Position numbers and translations under genes: made by a program. DNA of 64,000 nt, from contig JAJVIF010000002.1 of NCBI GenBank assembly GCA_022072165.1, forward strand, positions 324,258 to 388,257. Reading direction: 5' to 3'. The stretch comes from a bacterium (lineage in GTDB: Bacteria > JAJVIF01). The notes beneath the pieces were generated by a model. It searched no databases. It was not told the DNA's origin and was given only the letters and a program-made list of their open reading frames with translations. Positions 17,552-32,869 of the stretch are shown in pieces (the first letter of the stretch is position 1; each line of letters opens with the position of its first letter).

Positions 17552-20500
17552 GTGACTGAACATCTGGACCGGCTAAAAGATCTCCTCGCGGAACTCTTCC
17601 AATTCGATCATGCCGACCTGGACTTTGGCCTCTACCGCATCCTCAACGCCAAGCGGGAGGAAGTGACGCGCTTCCTCAACGAGACCCTGCTCGGACAAGT
17701 CGCCGATGCGTTCGCGAGCTACGAGTCGCAGGATCGCGCCGCGCTAGAGCACGAGCTAGAGGCGGCGCGGAAGCAAGCCGAAGAGCTGGGCGTTGATCCC
17801 GACACGACGCCACGCGTCAAGGAACTCCGCGCGAAGATGGCCGACGTGCCTGACCGTGCTGCGCTGGAGTCGGCGGTGTACTCGCACCTCTACACCTTCT
17901 TTCGGCGCTACTACCACGAGGGGGATTTCCTCACGCTGCGGCGCTACAAGGAAGGGGTCTATGCCATCCCCTACGCGGGCGAGGAAGTGAAGCTCCACTG
18001 GGCGAACCACGACCAGTACTACATCAAGACCAGCGAGCACTTCCGCGACTACTGCTTCACCGTGGCGGACGGACGGCGCGTCCATTTCAAGCTGGTCAGC
18101 GGCGATACCGAGCGCGACAATAACCGTGCGCAGAACGGCAAGGACCGGCGCTTTGTCTTTGTGGGACAGGGCGAGTCCGGCGACAGCGCGTTGGTCTTGC
18201 AGTTCGCGTACCGGCAACCCGACGGAAAGAAATCGAAGCAGGCGGAGCTGAATGCCGAGGCTGCCCAGCGCGTCCTGGCGCTTCCGGGCATTTCGGCATG
18301 GGTGGCTGAACTGACTGAACCACGCCCGACCGACAAGTCGCCGAGCCGCACGCTGCTGGAGAAGCACCTCGCTGAGTACACCGCGCGGAACACGTTTGAC
18401 TACTTCATCCACAAGGACCTGGCAGGCTTCCTCAAGCGCGAGCTGGACTTCTTCATCAAAGCCGAGGTCATGCACCTCGATGACATCGAGCACGACACCG
18501 CGCCGCGTGTGGAACAGTACCTCGCGCAAATCAAGGTGCTGCGGGCGCTCGCGCACCAGATCATCGCATTCCTCGCCCAGATCGAAGACTTCCAGAAGAA
18601 GCTCTGGCTGAAGAAGAAGTTTGTGGTGGACACGCAGTGGTGCGTGACGCTGGACCGGCTGCTGCGAATCGAGGACGCCGCCGAACGCGATTGGCTCCTC
18701 GCCGAGATCATCGCCAACGACGCGCAGCGCGAGGAGTGGGTCCGCCTGTTTGCCATCGACAACCTGGCGGGCGATTTAACGACGCCCGGCTACGCCGCGC
18801 CGCTCACGGCGGATTTCCTCCGCTCCCATCCGACGCTGGTGGTCGATACGCGGCACTATGCCATCGAGTTCCGTGACCGGCTGCTGGCGACGTTCGCGGA
18901 CATTGACGCTGAGACGGACGGCGTACTGCTCCACAGCGAGAACTTCCAGGCGCTGCGATTGTTGCAGGCGCGGTACGAGGGTGCGTTAGCGTGCATCCAC
19001 ATCGATCCCCCTTACAACACACAGACCAGCGGGTTTCTGTACCGAAATGATTATCAGCACTCGAACTGGCTGGGAATGATGGGGGATCGGCTTCAACTTG
19101 GCTGGCAGTTACTAGCTCCAGAAGGAAACTTACTGTGCCATATTGATGAAAATGAGAACGAGCGCCTGCACCTCCTTTGTGACTACTTGGGACTGTCCAA
19201 TGCGGGAACCGTTATCTGGGACAAGCGGAACCCCATGTTGGGGCGAGCTGGCATCGCTACCCAACATGAGTATGTTCTCTGGCGCACACCGAATGACGAC
19301 CCCGTGTACCTACGAAACGTGAACCAACGCATGATTTTGGAAAAGGCCGCTGAGATTATCCAGCAGTCGAACGGGGTTTCTGAGGAAGCTAGGCGAAAAT
19401 TTGCATCATGGGTTGGCTCATGCCTCGATCTCTCTGGGGGCGAGAAAGCCTATCGGTTCCTTGAGCACGATGGTCGAGTCTACCGTGGCGTTGCGATGGG
19501 AGCGCCAGAGCCTCGTACTGACCCCAAGTTTCATGAGCCGCTAATCCATCCCATGACTGGACAGCCGTGCCCGGTTCCTCCAAACGGCTGGTCACGTACA
19601 CCCCAGTCCTTACGGGAACTGCTTGCCCACGATGAACTCATGTTCGGCCCTGACCACACATCACAACCGCAACGCAAGGTGTATCTAACTAAAGACTCCC
19701 AACGTCAGGTCCCTTCCTTAGTGCAAGAGGCAGGGAGCGGAAAAGCTGACCTCGACAAGCTGGGCCTGGACTTTCCTTACTGTCATCCAGTCGGTCTCTA
19801 CATACACCTCATGGGAGCAGCCTGCCCAAAGAAAGCTGTTGCCTTAGACTACTTTGCTGGAAGCGGAACGAACGGCCACGCGGTTATTTCCCTGAATCGC
19901 GAAGACGGAGGGTCCCGTAAGTTTGTCTTGGTGGAGGTCGGAGAGCAGTTTCGCACTGTCCTCTTGGAGCGCATCAAGAAGGTGACCTACACGCCGGAAT
20001 GGAAAGACGGTAAACCGAAACGTCTCCCCACGGCAGAGGAGATTGAACGCAGCCCCCACTTCATCAAGGTCCTCCGCCTCGAATCCTACGAGGACACGCT
20101 CAATAACCTCGCGCTGCACCGTTCGCCCGCGCAACAAACGCTGCTCGACCGCAACGACGCGCTGGCCCACGAGTACAGGCTCCACTACCTCCTCGATGTC
20201 GAAACGCGCGACAGTGCGTCATTGCTCAACATCGCGCAATTCGCCACGCCCTTCGACTACCGGCTGGACATCGCCACGGACAGCGTAGGCGAAACAGTCC
20301 CGACCGTCGTGGATTTGGTGGAGACCTTCAACTACCTCCTGGGCCTGCGCGTCCAGACGATGCGGACGGTTGAAGGCGTCCGGGTCGTCACGGGCTCGAC
20401 GCTGGACGGCCAACGGGTCTGCGTCCTGTGGCGCACAGTCGCGGAGGTCGATAACGCTAAGCTGCGAGGGTGGTTTACGCGTCATCTTCTTGACCGGGCT

Positions 20501-20628
20501 GATGACTTCGACCTGATCTACGTGAACGGGGACAACACTTTGGCCTCATTGCGGCTGCCCAACTGCCAATGGACCGTGCAGCTCACAGAGGAGGCCTTCC
20601 ACCGGCTAATGTTCGAGGGGGTAGAGTA

Positions 20629-20629
<1 letters not shown>
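17552..20629 (+). CDS. Type III restriction-modification DNA methyltransferase (Mod-like, adenine-specific)
   Basis: Site-specific DNA adenine methyltransferase of 1025 residues, partner of the Res-like protein that follows. Catalytic motif IV is DPPYNTQTSGFLY at residue 485 and the SAM-binding motif is FAGSGT at residue 768; this order is that of beta-class (Mod-type) enzymes, with the target-recognition region between them. The first 480 residues are an extra module (LFQFDHADLDFGLYRIL, VKLHWANHDQYYIKT) found in a long subclass of these methylases. GTG 17552 was chosen for its GGAGGAG site. Its TAA overlaps the ATG of the next gene by one base, so the two are translationally coupled. Confidence 0.9.
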
Positions 20630-23826
<3,197 letters not shown>

Positions 23827-23858
23827 CCATGTGGAATTAGGCGGGAGACCGCTTCCAC

Positions 23859-23864
23859 TAGAAT
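23859..23864 (+). promoter_or_regulatory. Probable -10 element (TAGAAT) for mutS
   Basis: TAGAAT predicts a start of transcription near 23871 and a leader of about 22 bases carrying GGGAGGG before ATG 23893. mutS can therefore be transcribed separately from the restriction genes ending 66 bases upstream. Confidence 0.45.
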
Positions 23865-23892
23865 CGCCCTGCCTAGGGAGGGTTCCGCCCCG

Positions 23893-26430
<2,538 letters not shown>

Positions 26431-26442
<12 letters not shown>

Positions 26443-26458
26443 TCGGCATGTCTATAAT
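26431..26458 (+). promoter_or_regulatory. Sigma-70 type promoter for the DUF262/HNH gene
   Basis: TTGTTC (26431-26436), a 16-base spacer and a perfect TATAAT (26453-26458) lie at the 3' end of mutS. Transcription from about 26465 gives a leader of about 33 bases with CGGAG before the GTG at 26498. This lets the nuclease gene be expressed independently of mutS. Confidence 0.65.
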
Positions 26459-26497
26459 GCGGTTCTCGCATCATTCACGTTGCATCGGAGCTTCACT

Positions 26498-28291
26498 GTG
26501 GCAAACGACGGCATGCTATTTAGGGATACGGGCCATCCACTGGAGTGGCTGCTGGCAAACATCGCACAGGGCGATCTTGCGCTGCCAGACATCCAGCGAC
26601 CCTTTGTGTGGAGCAGCACCAAGGTGCGGGATCTGTTTGATTCCATGTTTCGTGGTTTTCCCGTAGGGTTCCTTCTCCTCTGGGAGAGTCCGCATGATAT
26701 TGACTCGCGACAGGTAGGTGTGGAACAGAAATCCCGCCAACGGCCGAAGTGGCTGATCATCGATGGACAACAACGCCTGACGTCGCTGTACGCCGTCATG
26801 CGCGGCATCCCCATTCTGGACAAGGAGTACCGGGAAAAGCACATACATATTGCTTTCTGCCCGCTGGAGGGCAAGTTTGAAGTCACGGATGCAGCCATCC
26901 GAAAAGACCCGATGTGGCTACCGGACATCACTGAAGTCTGGGCTCCAGGCTCCAGCCAGAGCAAACTGCGCAAGGACTTCATCCAACGGCTGGCGAAGGC
27001 CCGAGAGGAAAAGGGGTTACAACTGACGGAGGCAGAAGAAGAGCAGATCGAGCAGATGCTCAATCGCCTGTTCGCCCTCAAAGATTTCCGTTTCACGGCC
27101 CTCGAAGTCGACAGCGGCGTAGCAGAGGATCAGGTGGCCGAGATTTTCGTACGCATTAACAGTCAGGGAGTTGCACTAAAGCAAGCAGACTTCATCCTGA
27201 CGCTGATGTCGGTGAACTGGCCAGAGGGGCGGGTTCAACTGGAAGAGTTTTGTACATCCGGTGTACGGCCCTCACCGAACAAAGCAGCCAGTAGCTACAA
27301 CTATGTGCAGGAGCCAGATCCCGCAGGTTTTCTGAGGGCTTCATCAGCCCTGGCATTCAATCGTGCCCGGCTGCGATTCGTGTATCAGATTTTGCGGGGT
27401 CGCAATCCGGAGACCCAGGAGGTCACTGAGGAACTGCGAGAATCACGGTTCAGGCAACTGGAAACTGCCCAGCAGGCAGCACTAAATCTGAATAACTGGC
27501 ATGGGTTCATTGATTCCCTGCGGGGGGCGGGCTTTCTGAGCAAAGACCTGATCTCCTCCGAGCTGGCGGTCTGGTACAGCTACGCCATTTACCTCATTGG
27601 CCGGGAACGATACCAGGTCTCCAGTGTCACGCTGGATTGGCTCATTCCTCAGTGGTTTGTGCTGTCCCTGCTGACTTCACGGTATACCGGCTCTTCCGAA
27701 ACCCAGGCGGAAGAGGACCTGCAGGCGCTGCATGTACCGCAATCCGCTGATGAGTTTATCCAGACTTTGCGACGCCTTATGGATCTGGTTGCCACAGATG
27801 CTTACTGGAAGGAAGAGTTGGTAAAACAACTCGACAGTTCGGGTGCCCGCAATACAGCCTTCATGACCTTCCTTGCCAGTCAAAATGCCCGAAAAGCCCC
27901 AGTCCTATTTTCTCAAAAGCTGGTGCGTGACCTGATGGACCCGCAGATTCGTCGCAAACGAACTGCCATCGAAAAGCACCACCTCTTCCCTAAGGCATTC
28001 CTGAAGCGCTCTGGGATCACAGACCAGAAGCAAGTCAATCAGGTGGCCAATCTGGCGATTCTGGAGTGGCCGCAAAACCTGAAAATTTCAGATGAAGCTC
28101 CCCAGGACTACGCGCCACGCCTCCTGATGATGGCTTCATCCGAAGACGCGAAGGCGTGGTCAGAAGCCCACGCATTACCAGAGAACTGGTACCTCATGGA
28201 GTATGACGAGTTCCTGCTGGAGCGCCGAAAGCTCATGGCCCAACTGATACGCCAACACTTCGAATCCCTCTGCCCTGTCACAGTTTCATGA
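26498..28291 (+). CDS. DUF262 plus HNH (DUF1524-like) protein, GmrSD-type restriction/defence nuclease candidate
   Basis: A 597-residue protein. The N-terminal DUF262 half carries PDIQRPFVWSSTKVRDLFDS and the nucleotide-pocket signature IDGQQRLTSLYAV near residue 87; the C-terminal part has EKHHLFPKAFLKRSG near residue 492 followed by NQVANLAIL, an HNH-type arrangement related to DUF1524. In GmrSD-type enzymes such halves make an NTP-dependent nuclease for modified phage DNA; whether this protein does the same is inference. Base composition is lower in GC than mutS (47-57% in sampled lines against 67%). GTG 26498 has CGGAG upstream; ATG 26513 is an alternative. Confidence 0.8.
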   Translation: MANDGMLFRDTGHPLEWLLANIAQGDLALPDIQRPFVWSSTKVRDLFDSMFRGFPVGFLLLWESPHDIDSRQVGVEQKSRQRPKWLIIDGQQRLTSLYAVMRGIPILDKEYREKHIHIAFCPLEGKFEVTDAAIRKDPMWLPDITEVWAPGSSQSKLRKDFIQRLAKAREEKGLQLTEAEEEQIEQMLNRLFALKDFRFTALEVDSGVAEDQVAEIFVRINSQGVALKQADFILTLMSVNWPEGRVQLEEFCTSGVRPSPNKAASSYNYVQEPDPAGFLRASSALAFNRARLRFVYQILRGRNPETQEVTEELRESRFRQLETAQQAALNLNNWHGFIDSLRGAGFLSKDLISSELAVWYSYAIYLIGRERYQVSSVTLDWLIPQWFVLSLLTSRYTGSSETQAEEDLQALHVPQSADEFIQTLRRLMDLVATDAYWKEELVKQLDSSGARNTAFMTFLASQNARKAPVLFSQKLVRDLMDPQIRRKRTAIEKHHLFPKAFLKRSGITDQKQVNQVANLAILEWPQNLKISDEAPQDYAPRLLMMASSEDAKAWSEAHALPENWYLMEYDEFLLERRKLMAQLIRQHFESLCPVTVS

Positions 28292-28399
28292 ACGTCACCC
28301 AAAAACATCCGACCGCTGGCCTGGGGGGTGTATAACGCAGGTACAGCATCGACCGGGGCGGTCAGTTTCACAGTCGCCCCTGTTAGGAGGGTTCCGCTC

Positions 28400-29011
28400 A
28401 TGACATCACTCGTACGGCTCCTGCCGGTACTGCTCCTCGCTGTTGGCCTCCTCACGCCCGCCGCCGCCAGCGCGGCTCCTGGCGATGGCACAGGCCTGCC
28501 GCAGAAGCGACGTCCCGATACGCCCCTGGCCCCCGGCACAGACTGCTCCGCCAACCCCCTGAATCTGGATGGGGTAGAAGCGCGGCTCGGGGATCACATG
28601 GGTGAAGAGGGCCTGATCCTGATTCAGCTCACCGAAGACCCCACCAAATGGAACTGGGCAGCGCTGCAGCGCTTCGCCTCAAAGGAGTACCAGCCGCTGC
28701 TGGAGGGCGTGATGGTGATCGCGGTCTATCCCGACACGCCGTATACCCGCTATGCCGCCGAGGATCTCGACCACCTGCGGGAGTTCCTGCCGGTGGGGAT
28801 CATCGATGACGCCACACGTCGCTGGCTCCCGGCGGTCCAGGACCAGATCCACTATGCCGTGTTTGATTTCCCGGGGTCCTACAGCGCTGGTCGCTTCGAT
28901 GGGACCGACAATAGCACCAAGGCGCTGGATAGTTTCATTAACGCCACCACGTCGGCTATTAAGAAGAAGGCGGCCCCCAAAAAAGGCAAAGGCGGCGACC
29001 AAAAGGGGTAA
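28400..29011 (+). CDS. Uncharacterised secreted protein
   Basis: A 203-residue protein with a signal peptide (VRLLPVLLLAVGLLTP, cleavage after ASAA) and a Lys-rich C-terminal tail (KKKAAPKKGKGGDQKG). The middle, with GLILIQLTEDPTKWNW, VMVIAVYPDTPYTRY and WLPAVQDQIHYAVFDFPG, has alternating strands that faintly recall a thioredoxin-like fold, but no CxxC is present. I do not recognise the family. ATG 28400 follows TAGGAGGG. It is followed by an Xaa-Pro aminopeptidase gene 68 bases later. Confidence 0.7.
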   Translation: MTSLVRLLPVLLLAVGLLTPAAASAAPGDGTGLPQKRRPDTPLAPGTDCSANPLNLDGVEARLGDHMGEEGLILIQLTEDPTKWNWAALQRFASKEYQPLLEGVMVIAVYPDTPYTRYAAEDLDHLREFLPVGIIDDATRRWLPAVQDQIHYAVFDFPGSYSAGRFDGTDNSTKALDSFINATTSAIKKKAAPKKGKGGDQKG

Positions 29012-29079
29012 CTTGCGGCAACCGGGCACCAGTCGCCTCCCCTGGCGGCTGCCGTATGCTTCACGGCAGGAGGCCGCAT

Positions 29080-30465
29080 ATGTCTTTTCCTGCCACGACT
29101 TACCAGCAGCGTCGTCAGACCCTGCGATCGCAGGTCCCTGGCGGCGCTTTGCTGTTGCTCGGCGCGCCGGAAGTCCCCCGGAACTACGCTGCGAATACCT
29201 ATCCGTTTCGGCAGGATTCGACCTTCCTCTACTACACCGGACTGCAGCAGCCGGACCTGGGGCTCTGGGTCTTTCCCGATGGCCGGGAGTGCCTGATCGC
29301 CGATCCCGGATCGCTGGAGAGCGTGGTCTGGACCGGACCGGTCCCCTCCCCGGCTGATCTGGCGGCCCAGGCGGGCATCGCCTCCGCCATCACCTGGGTG
29401 CAACTGGCGGACCTGGTGCAGGACGCCGACCACGGGCGGGTGGTGGTGCATCACCTGTTGCCGGTCCAGGCAGCGAAGCAACTTGCCCTCGCCGCGCTCT
29501 GCAACGTGTCGGTCGCCCAACTCGCAGCGCGCTGCTCCACGGTGCTGCGGGATGCGGTGATCCAGCAGCGTCTCGTGAAATCCGCTGAGGAAATCGCGGA
29601 AATCGAGGGAGCCCTGGCGGTCACCGACCGGATGCACCGGGCGGTGATGGCGGGCTGTCGCCCCGGCGCGACCGAGCAGGCACTAGTGGCGGAACTGGAG
29701 CAGATCGCCCTCGCGGCGGGCTGCCAGCAGTCGTACCACCCGATCCTGACGGTCCGCGGGGAGATCCTGCACAACCACGGGTATCAGCACACCCTGCAAC
29801 CGGGCCAGCTGCTGCTCAACGATTCCGGCGCGGAGAGTCCGATGGGATATGCCTCGGACATCACCCGGTCCCTCCCGGTGAGTGGCCAATTCACGGACCA
29901 GCAGCGACTGATCTATACGCTGGTCCTGGACGCGCAATTGTTGGCGATTGAGCAGATCCGTCCGGGGATCCCCTATCAGGCGGTCCACGAGGCGGTCTGC
30001 CTCCATTTCGCAACGGGCCTCTGCGACATTGGACTCATGCAGGGGGATCCGGCGGAAGCGGTCGCGGCCGGCGCACACGCCGCCTTCTTTGTGCATGGGC
30101 TGGGACATGCCCTCGGGCTCGATGTCCATGACATGGAGGACCTGGGGGAGGACGCGGTCGGCTACGGGCTCTCGTATCAGCGCTCGTCCCATTTCGGCAC
30201 GCAATTCCTGCGCTTCGCCCGGGAAGTCCAGCCGGGATATGTCCTGACAGTCGAGCCGGGACTCTATTTCATCGATGCCCTCTTCGATCAGTGGGCCGCC
30301 GAGGGGCGCCATCGGGATTTCCTCCGGTACGACCAGCTCGCGCAGTGGCGGGGCTTCGGGGGCATCCGGATCGAAGACGATGTCCTGGTCACCGACACCG
30401 GTGCCCGGGTCCTGGGACCGGGGATTCCGAAGGGGATCGCCGAGGTCGAGGCCGCGATGGCCTGA
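29080..30465 (+). CDS. pepP: Xaa-Pro aminopeptidase (peptidase family M24B)
   Basis: Cytoplasmic metallopeptidase of 461 residues that removes N-terminal residues preceding proline. The creatinase-like N-domain (NYAANTYPFRQDSTFLYYTG) is followed by the pita-bread domain with all five predicted metal ligands: D248 in DSGAES, D260 in SDITR, H343 in HGLGHALGLDVHD, E392 in TVEPGLYF and E432 in GGIRIEDD. Length and order match E. coli PepP. ATG 29080 was chosen because CAGGAGG precedes it. A GC hairpin follows the stop. Confidence 0.92.
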   Translation: MSFPATTYQQRRQTLRSQVPGGALLLLGAPEVPRNYAANTYPFRQDSTFLYYTGLQQPDLGLWVFPDGRECLIADPGSLESVVWTGPVPSPADLAAQAGIASAITWVQLADLVQDADHGRVVVHHLLPVQAAKQLALAALCNVSVAQLAARCSTVLRDAVIQQRLVKSAEEIAEIEGALAVTDRMHRAVMAGCRPGATEQALVAELEQIALAAGCQQSYHPILTVRGEILHNHGYQHTLQPGQLLLNDSGAESPMGYASDITRSLPVSGQFTDQQRLIYTLVLDAQLLAIEQIRPGIPYQAVHEAVCLHFATGLCDIGLMQGDPAEAVAAGAHAAFFVHGLGHALGLDVHDMEDLGEDAVGYGLSYQRSSHFGTQFLRFAREVQPGYVLTVEPGLYFIDALFDQWAAEGRHRDFLRYDQLAQWRGFGGIRIEDDVLVTDTGARVLGPGIPKGIAEVEAAMA

Positions 30466-30489
30466 GTTGCGGGGGCTTCTCCGGCAACC

Positions 30490-30510
30490 GGACCCCGCCA
30501 TCAGGGGTCC
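30490..30510 (+). terminator. Hairpin terminator after the Xaa-Pro aminopeptidase gene
   Basis: GGACCCC (30490-30496) and GGGGTCC (30504-30510) pair perfectly around a seven-base loop, 24 bases after the stop codon. No T run follows. Confidence 0.5.
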
Positions 30511-30563
30511 TATCCGGGTATCCTTAGCCGGTAACGCGGCGCCGTGTGCGCCAGGAGGCTACA

Positions 30564-32822
30564 GTGACCCTCGATACCCGTCAACTTCGCACCCTGATTG
30601 GACGCTTCCGGGCGCAACATGCCCTGGAAGTCGGGGCGCGTGGCCTCTTCTATGGCGGTCTGGGATCAGCAGTTGTCATTCTGGCTGACAAGATCCGGCC
30701 GTTTCCCACCTCCTGGGACCCGGGCTTTCTCGCACTGGGCGTTGGTGTCGGCCTCGGAGTGCTGGCGGGGGCCTGTGCGCTGCTGAAGCGCTATCAACTC
30801 GAGGATGCCGCCCGGGCGATTGACGCGCACTATGGGCTCCAGGAGTTGCTCGGGTCGGCGCATGAACTCGCGCCGGTCGCCGCGGGCGAGTTCGAAGCGG
30901 CGGTCGCGACGGCGGCTGACCGGCTGGTGAAGTCGCAGAACTTCACCCGCGATTTCCGGCTTCGCCCACCCGCGTATACCCGTCAGGCGACCGCCAGCAT
31001 CGCGGTGGCTGGTCTCCTCATTTTTGTGCCGCCGCTGCAAACCCTGAATCCGGCGAAACGGGCAGAACTCGCGGAACTCAAAGCCCGGGAAGCGGCGCTG
31101 CAGGAACTCGCCCGCGACCTGAAGGAAATCCGCAAAGACGATGCCGCCCTGGAGGAACTCGCCCGGGAGGTGGAGGACCTGGCGGTCCGCTCCCAGAAGC
31201 AGCGACTGACCAAAGAGGACTTCCTGCGCGAACTGGATGAGATTCAGAAAGAACTCGAATCCCGGATGGCGGACCTCGACAAAGAGGGGACCGCGAAAGC
31301 GCTGGAGTCGCTGAAGGAATCGATGTCGGATCTCGCGATCCCCGAGGTGGGTGAAGCGAAGGACCTCGCGGCGCAGATGGATGCCCTCCAGAAGCGTCTG
31401 GAAAAGAAGGACCTGAAGTTCGATCAGCTCGACCAGCTGGAAAAGACCCTCAAAGCCCAGCAGGAAAATCTGAAAGACCACAAAGAACTCAACAGCCTGA
31501 ACAAAGAGCTGGGGCGTATGCGCGAGGAAGCGCTGAAGCAGCAGCAGGAGAAGCTGGGCGGCGAGGTGAATCGCCTGCTGGATGAGATGTCCAAAGAGGC
31601 GAAAGAGGGCGCGCAGAAGACCCCCGAGCAGCTCAAACAGCAGTTACAGCAGCAGGTCCAGCAGATGCAGCAGGAGGCCCGACAGGGGCAGCTCGGGCAG
31701 GAAGACACCAACAGCCTGCAGCAGAAAATCGATCAGCAGCGCCAGTCGGACCCCGCATCCGCCACCCGGATGCAGGAGCTCAACGACCGCCTCAACCAGG
31801 CCCTCAGCAAAGAACAGCAGCTGGGCAACGAGGTCCAGCAGCAGCAGTCCCAGAATCAGCAACCGTCACAACAATCCCAGCAAGGCCAGCAGGGCGAACA
31901 GCAACAGGGGCAACAGTCCCAGCAGGGGCAGCAGGGCGAACAGGCCCAGCAAGGCCAGCAGTCCCAACAGGGACAGCAGGGGGAGTCAGGACAACAGCCG
32001 GGCCAGCAGTCCCAGCAGGGACAGAGCGCAGGCCAGCAGCAGTCCGGCCAGGGGCAACAAGGACAGTCCGGCCAGTCACCCAGCCAGCAGCCCTCCCAGA
32101 ATCCTGATGGCCAGGGGCAGGGACAGGGCCAGATGACGGTCGAGCAGTGGATGCAGCAACAGCAGCAGTCGCAGCAGGGGAACTCCCAGGGTCAGGGCGG
32201 TCAGCCGATGGAAGGCTCTCCGCAACTCGGACCCCAGGGTCAGAATCCCGGTCAGGGGCAGGGTCAGGGGAGTGGCCAGGGGTCCCAGGGCTTCTCCTCC
32301 ATGTCCCCGGAAGAAATGCGCAACTGGGCTGACATGCTCAAGGAGTACCAGGGTCTCTCTTCCACCAATCGCAAGCTGGGACAGACTCGTAGCGGCGGAT
32401 CTGGCAAGCCCGGTGAGGGGAGCGGCGCCGGAGGCGGCAACGGCTGGGGCCTCGGGCATAACCCCGGAGGGACTCCCTCGAATCAGGGGAGCGGGCAAGC
32501 CCAGAACCAGCCGGGGATGAAAACACAACAGAGCAAGCTGACCCTGGACCAGATGCTCGACTTCCAGGCGCTCTACGATCCCCATCTCATAGATGCCCGG
32601 ATCCGCGACGAGCACAAAGTCCAGGGCTACCTCCAGGAAGGCGAGTCCGGCGGCTTTACGATGGTTAAAGCCCCCAACGTGGAAGAGGGGGATGCGCTGA
32701 CGCCGTACTTTTCCGTGGACCCCAAGACCGCCGATGCGGAGGTCCAGGCCCTGGAAAATCAGGAAATCCCGGCGAATCTCAAGGACCTGGTGCGGCAGTA
32801 CTTCGACAGCCTGAAGCAATAG
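30564..32822 (+). CDS. Large membrane protein with coiled coil and Gln/Gly/Ser-rich low-complexity region
   Basis: A 752-residue protein with hydrophobic segments near residues 30-45, 50-72 and 143-160, a long charged coiled coil (about 170-400), a Gln-dominated low-complexity tract of about 160 residues built from QQGQQ-like units (31.6-32.3 kb), a Gly-rich stretch, and a conserved-looking C-terminus (LTLDQMLDFQALYDPHLID, NLKDLVRQYFDSL). The plan resembles large proteins (DUF4175-like) next to MoxR/Bat-type operons, but no such genes are adjacent, so the name stays open. GTG 30564 has AGGAGG at 30553-30558. Cells may use the tract for periplasmic or cytoplasmic scaffolding; that is speculation. 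Confidence 0.75.
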   Translation: MTLDTRQLRTLIGRFRAQHALEVGARGLFYGGLGSAVVILADKIRPFPTSWDPGFLALGVGVGLGVLAGACALLKRYQLEDAARAIDAHYGLQELLGSAHELAPVAAGEFEAAVATAADRLVKSQNFTRDFRLRPPAYTRQATASIAVAGLLIFVPPLQTLNPAKRAELAELKAREAALQELARDLKEIRKDDAALEELAREVEDLAVRSQKQRLTKEDFLRELDEIQKELESRMADLDKEGTAKALESLKESMSDLAIPEVGEAKDLAAQMDALQKRLEKKDLKFDQLDQLEKTLKAQQENLKDHKELNSLNKELGRMREEALKQQQEKLGGEVNRLLDEMSKEAKEGAQKTPEQLKQQLQQQVQQMQQEARQGQLGQEDTNSLQQKIDQQRQSDPASATRMQELNDRLNQALSKEQQLGNEVQQQQSQNQQPSQQSQQGQQGEQQQGQQSQQGQQGEQAQQGQQSQQGQQGESGQQPGQQSQQGQSAGQQQSGQGQQGQSGQSPSQQPSQNPDGQGQGQGQMTVEQWMQQQQQSQQGNSQGQGGQPMEGSPQLGPQGQNPGQGQGQGSGQGSQGFSSMSPEEMRNWADMLKEYQGLSSTNRKLGQTRSGGSGKPGEGSGAGGGNGWGLGHNPGGTPSNQGSGQAQNQPGMKTQQSKLTLDQMLDFQALYDPHLIDARIRDEHKVQGYLQEGESGGFTMVKAPNVEEGDALTPYFSVDPKTADAEVQALENQEIPANLKDLVRQYFDSLKQ

Positions 32823-32869
32823 GTCGCGCCGCGCCATGAGGTGAATCGTCGCGTATCCTCCAGTCCCAC

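Noticed and set aside
31640..32330. CRISPR-like or tandem DNA repeat in the Gln-rich region
   Set aside because: The repetition is at the amino-acid level in codons CAG/CAA/GGC; there are no constant repeats with unique spacers.
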